Source: Lysobacter_C viscosus | GTDB taxonomy: Bacteria; Pseudomonadota; Gammaproteobacteria; Xanthomonadales; Xanthomonadaceae | Length of the DNA stretch: 64,000 nt | Reading direction: 5' to 3' | Assembly (NCBI RefSeq): GCF_046600715.1 | Contig: NZ_JBJMAV010000005.1 | Coordinates: forward strand, 219,111-283,110 | Shown here: piece after piece, positions 8,760 to 17,124 of the stretch | Position numbering within the stretch: the first letter of the stretch is position 1 | How the letters are laid out: every line of letters begins with the position of its first letter | Translations under genes and position numbers: made by a program | Notes under the pieces: generated by a model | Database searches by the model: none | The model's input: only the letters and a program-made list of their open reading frames with translations | What the model was told of the DNA's origin: nothing

Positions 8760-9251
8760 TCACCCAATGACGAACAGCGGCTGGTCGAACTCGACCGGCT
8801 GGCCGTTCTCGGCCATCACCTTGATGACGGTGCCGGAAACATCGGCCTCGATCGGGTTGAACATCTTCATCGCCTCGATGATCGCCAGCGTCTCGCCCGC
8901 CTTGACCGCCTGGCCCACCGCGACGAAGGCCGGCTTGTCAGGGGAGGGCGAGGTATAGAAGGTGCCGACCATCGGCGCGCGCATGACGTGGCCGTCTGGC
9001 ATCGACTGCGCGTTGGCGTTGGCGTTGGCGTCGGCGCCGGGCTTGCCGCCGCCGGTGGCCGCCTCGGTGGGCGAATGCATCGGCATCGGGGCCATCGGCG
9101 CGGGGGCGTAGTGGACGGCGGGCGCGGCCGTGGTGCCGCCGCGGGGGGTGCGTGCCAGGCGGACGGACTCCTCGCCTTCCTTGATCTCGATTTCGGCGAG
9201 GTTGGACTCCTCGAGCAGGTCGATGAGCTTCTTGATCTTGCGCAGGTCCAT
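8760..9251 (-). CDS. accB: Acetyl-CoA carboxylase biotin carboxyl carrier protein
   Basis: 163 residues. The C-terminal biotinyl domain contains IEAMKMFNPIEA, whose lysine (about residue 129) is the biotinylation site; the thumb sequence TFYTSPSP is also present. A flexible Ala/Pro linker (about 40-85) separates it from the N-terminal MDLRKIKKLIDLLEES segment. Part of the linker is encoded by a tandem GCGTTG-type hexanucleotide repeat near 9010-9033, giving an Asn-Ala run. It carries carboxybiotin between AccC and the carboxyltransferase. Confidence 0.97.
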   Translation of the reverse strand: MDLRKIKKLIDLLEESNLAEIEIKEGEESVRLARTPRGGTTAAPAVHYAPAPMAPMPMHSPTEAATGGGKPGADANANANAQSMPDGHVMRAPMVGTFYTSPSPDKPAFVAVGQAVKAGETLAIIEAMKMFNPIEADVSGTVIKVMAENGQPVEFDQPLFVIG

Positions 9252-9311
9252 GGCGGGCCTCTGGGTGGGCCCCGCGGTGCGGGGCGTGGATGCGGATGCG
9301 GGTTGCGGCCG

Positions 9312-9779
9312 TCAGGACGGCTTGCGGCGGGCGCTGGCGTGGTTGTCCAGCCAGGCCACCGCGGCGTCCAGGGCGAATCGGTAGCTGTGCTCGCCGAAGC
9401 CGGCGACCACGCCCAGGGCGAGGTCGCTGAAATAGCTGTGGCGGCGGAACGGCTCGCGGCTGTGCGGATTGGTCAGGTGCACTTCGATGAAGGGCACTTC
9501 GACGGCGGCGAGCGCGTCGCGCAGGGCGACGCTGGTATGGGTGAAGGCGGCCGGGTTGATCAGGATCAGCGCGGTGCCATCGTGGCGGGCGGCCTGGACG
9601 CGCTCCACCAGCACGTGCTCAGCGTTGGACTGCAGGCTGTCGAAGCCGTGGCCGGCCGCCTCCACGCCCGCGCACAGCGCCGCGTCGATCTGCGCCAGCG
9701 TGGTGCGCCCGTAGAGGGTCGGCTCGCGTTCGCCAAGCAGGTTGAGGTTGGGGCCGTGCAGGGCCAGCAGTTTCGCCAT
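9312..9779 (-). CDS. aroQ: 3-dehydroquinate dehydratase, type II
   Basis: 155 residues, the normal type II size. It dehydrates 3-dehydroquinate to 3-dehydroshikimate in the shikimate pathway. Signatures are HGPNLNLLGEREPTLYG near the N terminus (the Tyr lies in the active-site lid), SNAEHVLVERVQ, INPAAFTHTS and VHLTNPHSRE with the catalytic histidine. It is the first gene of the aroQ-accB-accC group, 60 bases ahead of accB, an arrangement common in gammaproteobacteria. Confidence 0.97.
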   Translation of the reverse strand: MAKLLALHGPNLNLLGEREPTLYGRTTLAQIDAALCAGVEAAGHGFDSLQSNAEHVLVERVQAARHDGTALILINPAAFTHTSVALRDALAAVEVPFIEVHLTNPHSREPFRRHSYFSDLALGVVAGFGEHSYRFALDAAVAWLDNHASARRKPS

Positions 9780-9929
9780 GGGGCCGCAGGATGACGGAAA
9801 GGCCGGAGTGTGCGCGAGCGTTGCTGAACTGTCCAGACGTTCGCCGCAGAATCGGCGAAGTTGCCGCGATTTAAGCAGGCGTTTGAGTCGGGCCCGTGCG
9901 AGTGGCGGCGGGCGGTCAGGCCTCCCGGC

Positions 9930-10535
9930 TCACTCCAGCCGCGCCCAGCCATCGATTTCGCCGTGCTCGAAGGGCCCGATCCGCTGCTTCACCAGGCGGC
10001 CACTCGCGTCGATCAGGGCCGTGTAGGGCAGCACGCCCTTCGGGTTGCCGAGCTGCACGCCGGCGTCGCCGGGGCCGGCCGCGTCCAGCGCGATCGGGTA
10101 GCTGACCGGGATCCTCGCCAGGAAGTCGCGCACGGCGGCGGCGTCGTCCAGGGCGATGCCGACCACGCCGGTGCCCGCCTCGCCCTGGCTGGCGGCAAAG
10201 CGTTCCAGTTCCGGCATCTCCTCGATGCACGGGCCGCACCAGCTGGCCCACAGGTTCACCAGCACGGGGCGACCCGCGAAGTCGTCGGGCAGCGCCAGGG
10301 TGCCGCCGTCCAGCAGCGCCACCCGCACCCGGGGAATGGCCTGGCCGCGTCGCGCGACCTGGACCCCCGCCGGCGGTGCGGGCGAGCTGGCTGCGGCGGC
10401 GGCATTGAGGGCCCATTGACCCGCCTCCGTCCGCAGCAGCGGGCCGGGGCCGTTGACCACCAGCCCGGCGCCCACCCCGAGCAGGCCCGCCGCCAGCGCG
10501 ACCAGCAGCACTTTGGGGGTGCCGGACATCGCCAT
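9930..10535 (-). CDS. TlpA/ResA-like membrane-anchored thioredoxin
   Basis: 201 residues with one N-terminal membrane anchor (about 8-28) and a periplasmic thioredoxin domain containing the redox motif WASWCGPC. Such proteins reduce disulfides in periplasmic proteins, for example in cytochrome c maturation. Its ATG overlaps the dsbD stop (TGATG), so translation is probably coupled to dsbD, and DsbD is the likely electron donor. An ATG two codons later is an alternative start. The exact client is unknown. Confidence 0.85.
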   Translation of the reverse strand: MAMSGTPKVLLVALAAGLLGVGAGLVVNGPGPLLRTEAGQWALNAAAAASSPAPPAGVQVARRGQAIPRVRVALLDGGTLALPDDFAGRPVLVNLWASWCGPCIEEMPELERFAASQGEAGTGVVGIALDDAAAVRDFLARIPVSYPIALDAAGPGDAGVQLGNPKGVLPYTALIDASGRLVKQRIGPFEHGEIDGWARLE

Positions 10536-13069
10536 CAGGGCTCCGCCGCCGCAGGGGCCGGCGCGCGCGCGAGACGGGCACGTTCGGCGAAGGCGGGCGC
10601 CTTCTCGAAGCCGAACAATCGCAGGTCACGGCGTTCGCGGCCGTCGATGAAATACAGCGTGGCCGGCGGACCGATGATCCCCAGCCGCTGCATCAAAGCC
10701 TGGTCGATCGCGTCGTTGGCGGTGACGTCGGCCTTGACCAGCATGAAGCCGTCCAGCGCGTCGTGTACCACCGGTTCGGGGAAGGTGTACTTCTCCATTT
10801 CCTTGCACGACACGCACCAGTCGGCATAGAAATCCAGCATCAGGGGCTGGCCGGACTGGCGCGCGGAGGCGATGGCCGCGTCGAGGTCCTGGCCGGACTT
10901 GATCATCCGGAACGGCAGCTCGGCCGCCTGCGCCGAACCCGTGCCCAACCCGGCCAGTGGCTGCAACGGGTCGCGCCCACCGGCCATGGCCCCGACCAGT
11001 TGTGCGCCTCCGGTGACACCCAGCAGCAGGGCCAGGGTTGCCAGCATTGCGCGCCGGCCCGGGTGCAGGCCGGTCCTGCCCGCCACGGTCACCCCGACGG
11101 TCGCCGCCGCGCCCAGCAGCAGCACGCCCCAAAGGGCCAGGGTGGCAGGCGCCGGCAGGATCCGCGACAGCATCCACACCGCCAGGCCCAGGAATACGAA
11201 TCCGAACGCGCGCTGGATCGCGACCATCCACGGTCCGTTGGTCGGCAACCCGCGTCCGGCCGCCACGCCGAATGCGATCAGCGGCGCGCCCATGCCCATT
11301 GCCAGTGCGAACAGCGCCGCGCCTCCGAAGACCGGGTCCTGGGTCTGGCCGATGTAGAGCACCGCGCCGGCAAGCGGTGGTGCCACGCACGGCCCCACGA
11401 TCAGCGCCGAAAGCGCGCCCATCACCGCCACCCCCGTCCACGAGCCGCCACGTTGGCGGTCGGCGACCTCGCCAAGCCGGCTGCGCAGGCCGGCCGGAAG
11501 CTGCAGCTCGTACAGGCCGAAACTCGACAAGGCAAGCACCACGAACAGCAGCGAGAAGGCGACGATCACCCACGGTGTCTGGAAGGCGATCTGCAGGTTG
11601 GCGCCGGCCAGGCCCGCCAGTACCCCCGCGGCGGTGAACACCAGCGCGTTGGCCAGCACGTAGACCAGCGAGAGCGCGGCGGCGCGGCGCGCACCCAACC
11701 CCGGGCCGTGGCCGGCGATCAGCCCCGAAAGGATCGGGATCATCGGCAGCACGCACGGGGTGAACGCCAGGCCCAGGCCGAGTCCGAAGAACACCAGCAG
11801 GGCCCATGCGCGATGCGGCCCGGCGAGGGCGGCGGCCAGTCGACTGTCCTCGGCGAGCAGGCTGGCGCTGCCGGCATCGCCTGCACTGCCCTGGCCCGCG
11901 TCGCGGGGACGTGTCTCGGAGCCTGCGCTGCCGTCGGGCGGCGCGGCGGCAAGCGCAGCCGGATCCGCCGGTGGAGTGGGCACCGTTGCGTCCACCGCGC
12001 CGCTGTCGCCGATGCCCGTGCCGGAAGCTCCCGGAGGGACAGCTGCGGCCGGCTCGATGCCAGTGCCGCCCGTGGCGCGTCCCGGCGGCAGCTCGAGCGA
12101 CACCGTGCGCGTCATCGGCGGGTAACAGATGCCGTCGGCCTGGCAGCCCTGGAACCCGGCGACCACCTCGATCCGCCCGCCCCCGGTGCCGGTGCGCAGC
12201 AGCGGCAGCGGCACGTCGACCTGGTCGAAGAACACGGTGGTGGTGCCGAAGTACCCGTCCCGGTGGCGGGTGCCGGCAGGCCATTGCGGTGCGGCCGCGC
12301 GAATGCCCTCGCGGCGCGCGGTTTCGCCCTCGATGCGCAACGTGGTCTGGTCGCGATACAGGTAATAGCCCGCGGCCGGGGTGAAGCGCAGCAGCAGCCG
12401 GTTGCCGCCATCGGCGATGGCCTCGAAGCCGAACGCCTGTTCCGGCGGCAGCGGCAGTGCGTCCGTGCCCCCGGACGTGGCGCCACCGAGCAGCGCGTTG
12501 CCGCCGCGCACGCCGCTGCCGGGGAGCAGCCCGCTGGAAGCCCGTCCGCCGGCGGGGATCGCGACGGCCAGCGTGCGCGTCTGTGGTGGGTAGCAGACGC
12601 CCGCGTCCGCGCAGCCCTGGTACTTCACGGTCAGCGTCGCCGTCGGACCCCGGGCCTGGCCCGGCAGGGTCGCGACCAGTTGGCCCCGGTAGGTCTCGAC
12701 CTTGCCGAAGAACTCGTCTTGGTAAGCCTTGCCCGGCGGAAGCTGGAGGGTGCCGGCATCGAACCCGCTTGCGGCCACCGAGGTGCGGTGGCGGTAGAGG
12801 TAGTAGCCCTCGGCGATGCGCCAGCGCACCTCGATGCGGTCCGGTGCCACCGCCCGGGCCGAGAGCACGAATGCCTCGTCCACGGGGAGCAGGTCCTCCT
12901 CGTCAACCGCGAACGCCAGTGCGGGGAACAGCGCCAGCGCCAGCAGGCAGGCGAACCCGACCCACCCGCGCAGGACTCGCGCCAGGACGGGTTCAGGCGC
13001 GCGCATCGTGGCAGCGGGGGCGGGCAGGGCGGGGTCGAACACGGAAGGATCGGGCACGGCGGAATTCAA
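10535..13069 (-). CDS. dsbD: Thiol:disulfide interchange protein DsbD with duplicated alpha domain
   Basis: 844 residues, against about 565-600 for typical DsbD. It passes electrons from cytoplasmic thioredoxin to periplasmic thiol proteins. Domains in order: signal/anchor (30-54); alpha domain 1 (about 57-175, Cys153 and Cys159 in CADAGVCYPP); alpha domain 2 (about 205-330, Cys309 and Cys315 in CQADGICYPP); Pro/Ala linker (330-415); membrane beta domain with Cys439 (FTPCVLPM) and Cys561 (VGPCVAPP); gamma thioredoxin domain with WCVSCK (Cys752, Cys755). All redox cysteines are present and the alpha pair is doubled. It overlaps cutA upstream by 4 bases and tlpA downstream by 1. Confidence 0.95.
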   Translation of the reverse strand: MNSAVPDPSVFDPALPAPAATMRAPEPVLARVLRGWVGFACLLALALFPALAFAVDEEDLLPVDEAFVLSARAVAPDRIEVRWRIAEGYYLYRHRTSVAASGFDAGTLQLPPGKAYQDEFFGKVETYRGQLVATLPGQARGPTATLTVKYQGCADAGVCYPPQTRTLAVAIPAGGRASSGLLPGSGVRGGNALLGGATSGGTDALPLPPEQAFGFEAIADGGNRLLLRFTPAAGYYLYRDQTTLRIEGETARREGIRAAAPQWPAGTRHRDGYFGTTTVFFDQVDVPLPLLRTGTGGGRIEVVAGFQGCQADGICYPPMTRTVSLELPPGRATGGTGIEPAAAVPPGASGTGIGDSGAVDATVPTPPADPAALAAAPPDGSAGSETRPRDAGQGSAGDAGSASLLAEDSRLAAALAGPHRAWALLVFFGLGLGLAFTPCVLPMIPILSGLIAGHGPGLGARRAAALSLVYVLANALVFTAAGVLAGLAGANLQIAFQTPWVIVAFSLLFVVLALSSFGLYELQLPAGLRSRLGEVADRQRGGSWTGVAVMGALSALIVGPCVAPPLAGAVLYIGQTQDPVFGGAALFALAMGMGAPLIAFGVAAGRGLPTNGPWMVAIQRAFGFVFLGLAVWMLSRILPAPATLALWGVLLLGAAATVGVTVAGRTGLHPGRRAMLATLALLLGVTGGAQLVGAMAGGRDPLQPLAGLGTGSAQAAELPFRMIKSGQDLDAAIASARQSGQPLMLDFYADWCVSCKEMEKYTFPEPVVHDALDGFMLVKADVTANDAIDQALMQRLGIIGPPATLYFIDGRERRDLRLFGFEKAPAFAERARLARAPAPAAAEP

Positions 13070-13419
13070 CCTGGTTCGGTTTGCAGCGAAGTTTGCAGCG
13101 GATCGGGGCGGGTCTCGTCGGCGACCCAGGCCAGGTACGGCAACAGGCCACCGGCGGCTTCGACCGCGATCACCTCGGGCAGTTCATAGGGGTGCATTGC
13201 CTGCAGCCGGTCGGTGCAGGCCTGCAGGCACGCGTCGGTGGTCTTCGCCAGCAGCAGGACCTCGTCGGCCTGCTCCACCCTTCCCTGCCAGCGGTAGGTC
13301 GAGCGCATGCCCGGAAGGACGCTGGCGCAGGCGGCAAGGCGCTCGTCGACCAGTGCCCGCGCCAACCGGTCGGCGGTAGCGGCGTCGGGGCAGGCGCAAT
13401 GGACGATGACCACGGACAT
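13066..13419 (-). CDS. cutA: Divalent-cation tolerance protein CutA
   Basis: 117 residues, ferredoxin-fold CutA1 family, which forms trimers and is linked to copper and other divalent-metal tolerance. Characteristic stretches are LAACASVLPGMRSTYRWQG and HPYELPEVIAV. It overlaps the dsbD start by 4 bases (ATGA) and is the first gene of cutA-dsbD-tlpA, an order also known in E. coli (cutA1-dsbD). The biochemical role of CutA remains uncertain. Confidence 0.94.
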   Translation of the reverse strand: MSVVIVHCACPDAATADRLARALVDERLAACASVLPGMRSTYRWQGRVEQADEVLLLAKTTDACLQACTDRLQAMHPYELPEVIAVEAAGGLLPYLAWVADETRPDPLQTSLQTEPG

Positions 13420-13457
13420 CCGCCGATTCTACCGGCGCACCCGGTCCGGCGCCGGCA

Positions 13458-13871
13458 TCAGCCGGTCGCCGGGCGCCGCGACTCGTGTCCCCGGCCGCGG
13501 CCGACACGCTGCTGGGCCAATTGTTCGACCACCTCCACCAGCGGCGCGCGGGCCAGCATCGGACTTTCGCGGAAGGCGGCCAGCAGCCGAAGCTCGAAGG
13601 GATCTTCCACCAGCATGGCGTCGGCGGCAGCCACCGAGTCCATCGCCACGTCCTGTGACAACGTCATGCGGCCGCGGCCGGTTGCCAGCCATTCGTACTG
13701 GACGCCGGTGGCCATCGCCGCCTCGCGCAGGTGGCTGGCGCTGGGCGACTTGCCGGGCGTCGCCTCCCAATGGCTGACCGCGCTGCGCTGTACGCCCACC
13801 GCGTTGGCCAGGGCCGCTTGCGACAGCCCGGCATGGCGGCGGGCCAGGCGGATGCGTTGCTGTGGGGTCAT
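13458..13871 (-). CDS. XRE-family transcriptional regulator
   Basis: 137 residues. Residues about 1-60 form a helix-turn-helix domain (RIRLARRHAGLSQAALANAVGVQRSAVSHWE). The C-terminal half has no recognised domain, only a short helical part ending in an Arg-rich tail. The ATG at 13871 is preferred because GGAG lies 6 bases upstream; an upstream in-frame TTG lacks this. It is transcribed away from groES. An 8-base palindrome CAATATTG lies about 45 bases upstream and could be an autoregulatory site (guess). Confidence 0.8.
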   Translation of the reverse strand: MTPQQRIRLARRHAGLSQAALANAVGVQRSAVSHWEATPGKSPSASHLREAAMATGVQYEWLATGRGRMTLSQDVAMDSVAAADAMLVEDPFELRLLAAFRESPMLARAPLVEVVEQLAQQRVGRGRGHESRRPATG

Positions 13872-14000
13872 GGCCAACTCCGGCAGGTGTCCGAAAGTAA
13901 CGACGATACCAATATTGCCATCAAGCGGCTACCAACAGTCACATTGTGTGCTGAAGCCGTTAAAAGGCAGCAGATCCACGACCGCCGTCACAACCCGATG

Positions 14001-14198
14001 CTACCGATAGTCTCTGAAATCCCACTCCGGGGTGCTGGTGGCCCCGCACCGGAATGCGCACTATTCCTCCCGGCCGACACGGAAGTCGGCTTGGACAAGG
14101 GGTGTCTGGTCAGGGGAGGGGCGAAGGACACGCTGCGCTTGGATGCCATCTCCATACCGTGAAAGAGCGCGTCGCTTCGGGGACGCGCTCTTTCTTTT
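14001..14198 (+). ncRNA. Candidate structured small RNA upstream of groES
   Basis: The region ends in a perfect intrinsic terminator (14161-14198) but carries no convincing gene. Predicted hairpins: GGTGC/GCACC at 14031-14050; a perfect 6-bp stem GCCGAC/GTCGGC with loop ACGGAA at 14073-14090; GTGTC/GACAC at 14102-14131. Seven GGA triplets fall between 14051 and 14183, one in a hairpin loop, which recalls CsrA/RsmA-sponge RNAs. A 54-codon reading frame (13998-14162) crosses the region, but about 31% of its codons end in A/T against roughly 10% in neighbouring genes, and its stop touches the terminator stem. The 5' end is not defined. Confidence 0.45.
14161..14198 (+). terminator. Strong intrinsic terminator
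   Basis: A perfect 13-bp stem (GAAAGAGCGCGTC at 14161-14173, GACGCGCTCTTTC at 14182-14194) with loop GCTTCGGG is followed by a T-rich tail. It terminates rightward transcription before the groES promoters, so something is transcribed from the region on its left. Confidence 0.9.
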
Positions 14199-14341
14199 CC
14201 TGCGTTCGCCCGGGTGCCAGGCTTTGCGCCGGCAGGCCGGCCAGGCCGCCTCACAGCGGTGCCCCCTGCATGTCCGCCGGGTCCTGACCTTGGTCCACGC
14301 CGATGGCCCACGCCGATTGGGCCTTCGCACCACCCCCCCCC

Positions 14342-14370
14342 CTTGAAAGCCTCCAGGGCCACCCCATTTA
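14342..14370 (+). promoter_or_regulatory. Sigma-32-like heat-shock promoter of groESL
   Basis: CTTGAAA (14342-14348), a 13-base spacer and CCCCATTTA (14362-14370) match the RpoH consensus almost exactly. The start would fall near 14378, giving a leader of about 107 bases before groES. No CIRCE element (TTAGCACTC/GAGTGCTAA) is present, which argues for RpoH rather than HrcA control. Confidence 0.85.
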
Positions 14371-14412
14371 CCCCGCAGTCCCGGCGCTTGCCGGGCGCTG
14401 TCGTCCCAGGCC

Positions 14413-14442
14413 TTGGCACTCGGCCGGGGCGACTGCTAAAAT
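14413..14442 (+). promoter_or_regulatory. Sigma-70-like promoter of groESL
   Basis: TTGGCA (14413-14418), an 18-base spacer and TAAAAT (14437-14442) form a good housekeeping promoter 44 bases upstream of the groES ATG, downstream of the heat-shock promoter. The pair would give constant plus heat-induced expression. Confidence 0.7.
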
Positions 14443-14485
14443 TCCCGTTCTTTTCCCACCCATTCAAACACTTAGGGGTTGCCCC

Positions 14486-14773
14486 ATGAATATCAAGCCG
14501 CTCTACGACCGCGTGGTCATCAAGCGCATGGAAGAAGAAAAGATGTCCGCAGGCGGCATCGTGATCCCAGACTCGGCCACCGAGAAGCCGATCAAGGGCG
14601 AGATCGTCGCCGTTGGCGAGGGCAAGCACCTGGACAACGGCAGCGTGCGCGCGCCGAAGGTCAAGGTCGGCGACAAGGTCCTGTTCGGCAAGTACAGCGG
14701 CACCGAGGTGAAGCTCGACGGCACCGACCTGCTGGTGGTGAAGGAAGACGACATCTTCGCGATCCTCGGCTGA
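14486..14773 (+). CDS. groES: Co-chaperonin GroES
   Basis: 95 residues. It caps the GroEL cage during ATP-driven protein folding. Signatures are the N-terminal MNIKPLYDRVVIKR, a mobile loop (EEEKMSAGGIVIPDSA) and the C-terminal EDDIFAIL. AGGGG upstream of the ATG serves as ribosome binding site. It is followed 73 bases later by groEL in the conserved operon; the gap holds a TTCCC-rich low-complexity tract. Confidence 0.98.
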   Translation: MNIKPLYDRVVIKRMEEEKMSAGGIVIPDSATEKPIKGEIVAVGEGKHLDNGSVRAPKVKVGDKVLFGKYSGTEVKLDGTDLLVVKEDDIFAILG

Positions 14774-14846
14774 TCGCCGGGGCGGGCTCGCCCGCCACTG
14801 CTTCCCTGTTCCCAATTCCCCATTCCCGCTTTAGAGGTTCCAAAAC

Positions 14847-16490
<1,644 letters not shown>

Positions 16491-16514
16491 TTCGCCCCCA
16501 CGTCTGTCAGGAAG

Positions 16515-16540
16515 AGGCCCGCTTCGTGCGGGCCTTTTCT
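16515..16540 (+). terminator. Intrinsic terminator of groESL
   Basis: Stem AGGCCCGC/GCGGGCC closed by TTCGT and followed by TTTTCTTT, 24 bases after the groEL stop. Confidence 0.85.
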
Positions 16541-16638
16541 TTGGGCATTCCCTGGCATGGCTTGAGGGCGAAACTGCCGCTGCACCGCGCGGCACTGGAC
16601 AGGCCGCCGGCGCTCTTTCTGAACCGCCCGGTTCTTTT

Positions 16639-16656
16639 TTGCACTGCAGCGTGCAA
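16639..16656. promoter_or_regulatory. Inverted repeat TTGCAC-N6-GTGCAA overlapping a candidate -35
   Basis: The 18-base sequence TTGCACTGCAGCGTGCAA is a 6-6-6 inverted repeat. Its left half can serve as a -35 (TTGCAC) paired with TAACGA at 16663-16668 after 18 bases. An operator inside a promoter is one explanation. TGCA-rich palindromes of this general look bind PhaR-type regulators in other proteobacteria, but that match is only suggestive. Confidence 0.4.
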
Positions 16657-16674
16657 TGGTCCTAACGATTCCTT

Positions 16675-16748
16675 CACGATCGACCTGCGTCCCGACGTGG
16701 GGGAGGGAGCAGGGCCCGCTACCGGTTCGACCGGGGCGGGCCTTTTTT
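16675..16748 (+). ncRNA. Candidate short RNA between groEL and the protease gene
   Basis: A possible promoter (16639-16668) would start an RNA near 16675 that ends about 74 bases later at a strong terminator (16712-16748). No reading frame with normal codon use occupies it. Alternatively the second hairpin is a backup terminator for groESL. Confidence 0.3.
16712..16748 (+). terminator. Second intrinsic terminator downstream of groEL
   Basis: Stem GGGCCCGC..CCGG / CCGG..GCGGGCC closed by TTCGA and followed by TTTTTT. It lies about 170 bases after the first groEL terminator. The remaining stretch 16749-17124 contains no gene I can support; it ends in the protease ribosome binding site. Confidence 0.8.
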
Positions 16749-17124
16749 ATGCCTTGTCTGCAGGGCTTCCGGGCTCCGCCTCGGGAAACGGCCGGTTCGT
16801 CTTCGAGCTTCCCTCCTCTGCCGCGCTTCCCCGCTCATCAGCTGATCGCGGGCCGCCCTCGCCATTCTCCCGTTCACGGCGCCGCGGCTTCTGTCGCGCC
16901 CGGTTGACGCGTGCAGGGCATTGGCGCCAGCGCGGCGGACCCTGTAGAAGTGTGACGCGGTTGGCGAAATGCCGGCCGTTCCCCAGCGCCCGGCAGGCAG
17001 TCGGTGGGAGCGGGCGCCGGGTTCCGTAGCGGTAAACCTGTAGCAGGAAAGTTTCGGGCAGGGGCGGCCGCCCGGGGGAGTGCGTGCGTCTGCACGCTTC
17101 AATCAATCTTGACGGAGTGGATCC

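Noticed and set aside
13998..14162. A 54-codon frame ending at the terminator upstream of groES
   Set aside because: About a third of its codons end in A or T, unlike neighbouring genes; there is no ribosome binding site, and the stop touches the terminator stem. The RNA explanation is preferred.
16526..17029. Reading frame between groEL and the S8 protease
   Set aside because: It crosses two strong terminators and has no ribosome binding site or recognisable domain.
16970..17124. Possible c-di-GMP riboswitch upstream of the S8 protease
   Set aside because: GGTAAACC- and GGAAAG-like bits are present, but the GEMM core order and the GGGACGCAAAGCC-type part are missing.
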